DNA from: an uncultured Alteromonadaceae bacterium
Lineage (GTDB): Bacteria; Pseudomonadota; Gammaproteobacteria; Enterobacterales; Alteromonadaceae
Direction of reading: 5' to 3'
NCBI GenBank assembly: GCA_947494925.1
Contig: CANLWS010000012.1
Coordinates: forward strand, 124,001-188,000
DNA: 64,000 nt
Under the pieces are notes generated by a model, which was not told the DNA's origin, did not search any database, and worked only from the letters and a program-made list of their open reading frames with translations. A program made the translations under genes and the position numbers. Positions 62,885-64,000 of this stretch are shown in pieces. Numbering within the stretch: the stretch's first letter is position 1; every line of letters starts with the position of its first letter.

Positions 62885-63745
62885 ATGAAAAAACTTATTA
62901 CCTGTATGTTGCTGGTGCTGCCAATGTCTGTCACTGCCAGTCTTCGTCATTATGCGGCGAAGGTGGAAACCTCTGATTGGCAACTCAGTGACGCGACACG
63001 TCTTCAATGTGAACTTCGACACAGCATTCCGGGCTATGGCGCTGCTTTGTTCACCAGCATGGCGTCAAAGCAGCTCAATATGGAATTTGAGTTGGATATG
63101 TTGCGACTACCTAAAACCTATTCGGTTGCGACGGTTTTTTCCGTGCCACCCAAATGGATGCCCGGTGAAATGCAGCGTGTCATCGCAGACATGCCAATTC
63201 GAAAACAATATAACGGTGATTTACCGGAGCAAGCGGCTTGGACAATGTTGTCAGAGTTGGAAAAAGGGTTCTGGCCTACTTTGTACTATCAGGATTGGTA
63301 CAATCAATATGATCGAATCGCAGTTGGGTTAAATGCAAGTAATTTCGCCGAACCTTATATGAAATTCGCCGAATGTGTTGCTAACCTGTTACCTTATAAT
63401 TTTGACGATATTGCTTACTCAGTGCTTAGTTATAAGAAAAATAGCGTTGAACTCACCAAATACTCGCAAAAACGACTGGCGATGATTGGGGAGTATCTGA
63501 AAGAAGATACAGATATGGAACTGGTTTTACTGGACGGTTACACAGATAGCTATGGTGGTCGTTGGAATAACCAGCAGTTATCCGTCAGGCGTGCAGTAGA
63601 AATTAAAGACTATTTCCGTCAAATGGGGGTAGAGCCAACCCGTATTCAAGTGACCGGGCATGGTGAGAAAAGGCATATTTCTCCCAATAGTCACGACGAA
63701 AGAGGCAAAAACCGTCGGGTCGTTGTCAGAATGGCGAAACCTTAA
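62885..63745 (+). CDS. motY: Sodium-type flagellar motor protein MotY
   Basis: 286 residues. Signal peptide (MKKLITCMLLVLPMSVTAS), then the MotY N-terminal domain (WQLSDATRLQCELRHSIPGYG; LPEQAAWTMLSELEKGFWPT) and the C-terminal OmpA-like peptidoglycan-binding domain (VLLDGYTDSYGGRWNNQQ; VTGHGEKRHISPNSHDERG). MotY is part of the T ring of polar sodium-driven motors in Vibrio and relatives. It stands alone, upstream of the rnt start by 215 bp, and is followed by a terminator. Fits a genome that also has FlgO proteins. Confidence 0.93.
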   Translation: MKKLITCMLLVLPMSVTASLRHYAAKVETSDWQLSDATRLQCELRHSIPGYGAALFTSMASKQLNMEFELDMLRLPKTYSVATVFSVPPKWMPGEMQRVIADMPIRKQYNGDLPEQAAWTMLSELEKGFWPTLYYQDWYNQYDRIAVGLNASNFAEPYMKFAECVANLLPYNFDDIAYSVLSYKKNSVELTKYSQKRLAMIGEYLKEDTDMELVLLDGYTDSYGGRWNNQQLSVRRAVEIKDYFRQMGVEPTRIQVTGHGEKRHISPNSHDERGKNRRVVVRMAKP

Positions 63746-63759
63746 TTTTATATTCTGAG

Positions 63760-63785
63760 AGCCAGAACTTAATTCTGGCTTTTTC
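63760..63785 (+). terminator. Rho-independent terminator of motY
   Basis: An 8-bp stem AGCCAGAA / TTCTGGCT with a 5-nt loop, followed by TTTTT. It overlaps the stop of the convergent glpQ-like gene. Confidence 0.85.
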
Positions 63786-64000
63786 TATCTTCAATCGATA
63801 CTAATTCCAGGTGCTTGACAACAGTATCGGTAAAATCAGTAAATACACCATCAACTTGCAGGACTGAAAACAACAAATCCAATGATTGTTTAGCTGTCAT
63901 GCCTTCAGGCAATTGGTCTTTTCTGAAGGTATAGGGGTGGATTGCAAGCCCGGCATTTTTCGCATCAACGGTCAGGGAAGTTGGTTTCATACCGTTTAGG
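63769..64000 (-). CDS. glpQ: Glycerophosphodiester phosphodiesterase (GlpQ-like), 3' end
   Basis: Only the last about 77 codons lie in the window; the frame runs off the right edge. IHPYTFRKDQLPEG and VDGVFTDFTDTVVKHLE match the C terminus of periplasmic GlpQ (PYYVRADKLP; NGLFTDFPDKAVKFL in E. coli), which hydrolyses glycerophosphodiesters to glycerol-3-phosphate. Convergent with motY. The N-terminal part, including the signal peptide, cannot be seen. Confidence 0.8.
   Translation of the reverse strand, partial: LNGMKPTSLTVDAKNAGLAIHPYTFRKDQLPEGMTAKQSLDLLFSVLQVDGVFTDFTDTVVKHLELVSIEDRKSQN

Overview
The window looks like a piece of chromosome from a marine gammaproteobacterium, most likely of the Alteromonadales (Glaciecola/Paraglaciecola/Alteromonas-like). 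The grounds are the order fabB/mnmC/yfcL/epmC and pdxB-asd-fimV ... truA-accD-folC-dedD-cvpA-purF, a MotY-type sodium-motor protein, FlgO-family lipoproteins, an archaeal/Bacillus-type asd and several polysaccharide-related proteins. I see no rRNA, tRNA, CRISPR array, integrase or transposase. Species is not determinable by reading alone.

Layout. (1) 1-4.3 kb, minus strand: start of an SDR gene, a chemoreceptor whose membrane part resembles the nitrate/nitrite carrier NrtS, a retropepsin-like protease, a hotdog thioesterase, an FFLEELY-like protein and a CBM9-like protein. (2) 4.4-12.7 kb: epmC, an ATP-NAD kinase-family gene and yfcL in tight order, a small unknown gene, three tandem FlgO-type lipoproteins, mnmC (minus) and fabB with FabR-like operators. 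(3) 12.7-19.3 kb: a Crp/Fnr regulator, a class II aldolase plus alpha/beta hydrolase pair, an unknown protein, DUF3291, pdxB and asd. (4) 19.7-23.3 kb: fimV with a very acidic, internally repeated cytoplasmic region.

(5) 23.3-56.1 kb: about 32 kb lie between fimV and truA, which are neighbours in many gammaproteobacteria. The first half (23.7-38.8 kb) looks like a stress/detoxification island: SRPBCC + SDR, a GST, two NTF2-like proteins, a Tat-exported threonine-aldolase-like enzyme, a CocE-type hydrolase with its AraC regulator, an RND exporter with a LolA-like protein and an outer-membrane barrel, and an HxlR regulator divergent from a second GST. Three promoters in this stretch carry the same composite DNA motif with fixed spacing, so it is probably one HxlR regulon. 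A decayed duplication (25.08-25.59 kb) contains scrambled 5' ends of the GST, aldolase and hydrolase genes. Then come a YecM-like gene, a GH9 cellulase lipoprotein and a beta-propeller protein. The second half (43.2-54.4 kb) is one strand-coherent block: Tat-exported TldD, a signal-less TldE/PmbA partner, a Tat-exported DUF4159 protein, MoxR ATPase, DUF58 protein, BatA-type protein and two large membrane proteins, one with a histidine-rich stretch. This is the best candidate for an incompletely described envelope system. A nucleotidyltransferase and a serine hydrolase (minus) close the insert.

(6) 56.2-64 kb: truA, accD, folC, a SPOR protein, cvpA and purF, then rnt (minus), motY and the 3' end of a glpQ-like gene. 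FlgO copies and motY suggest flagellar-motor accessory genes scattered through this housekeeping neighbourhood.
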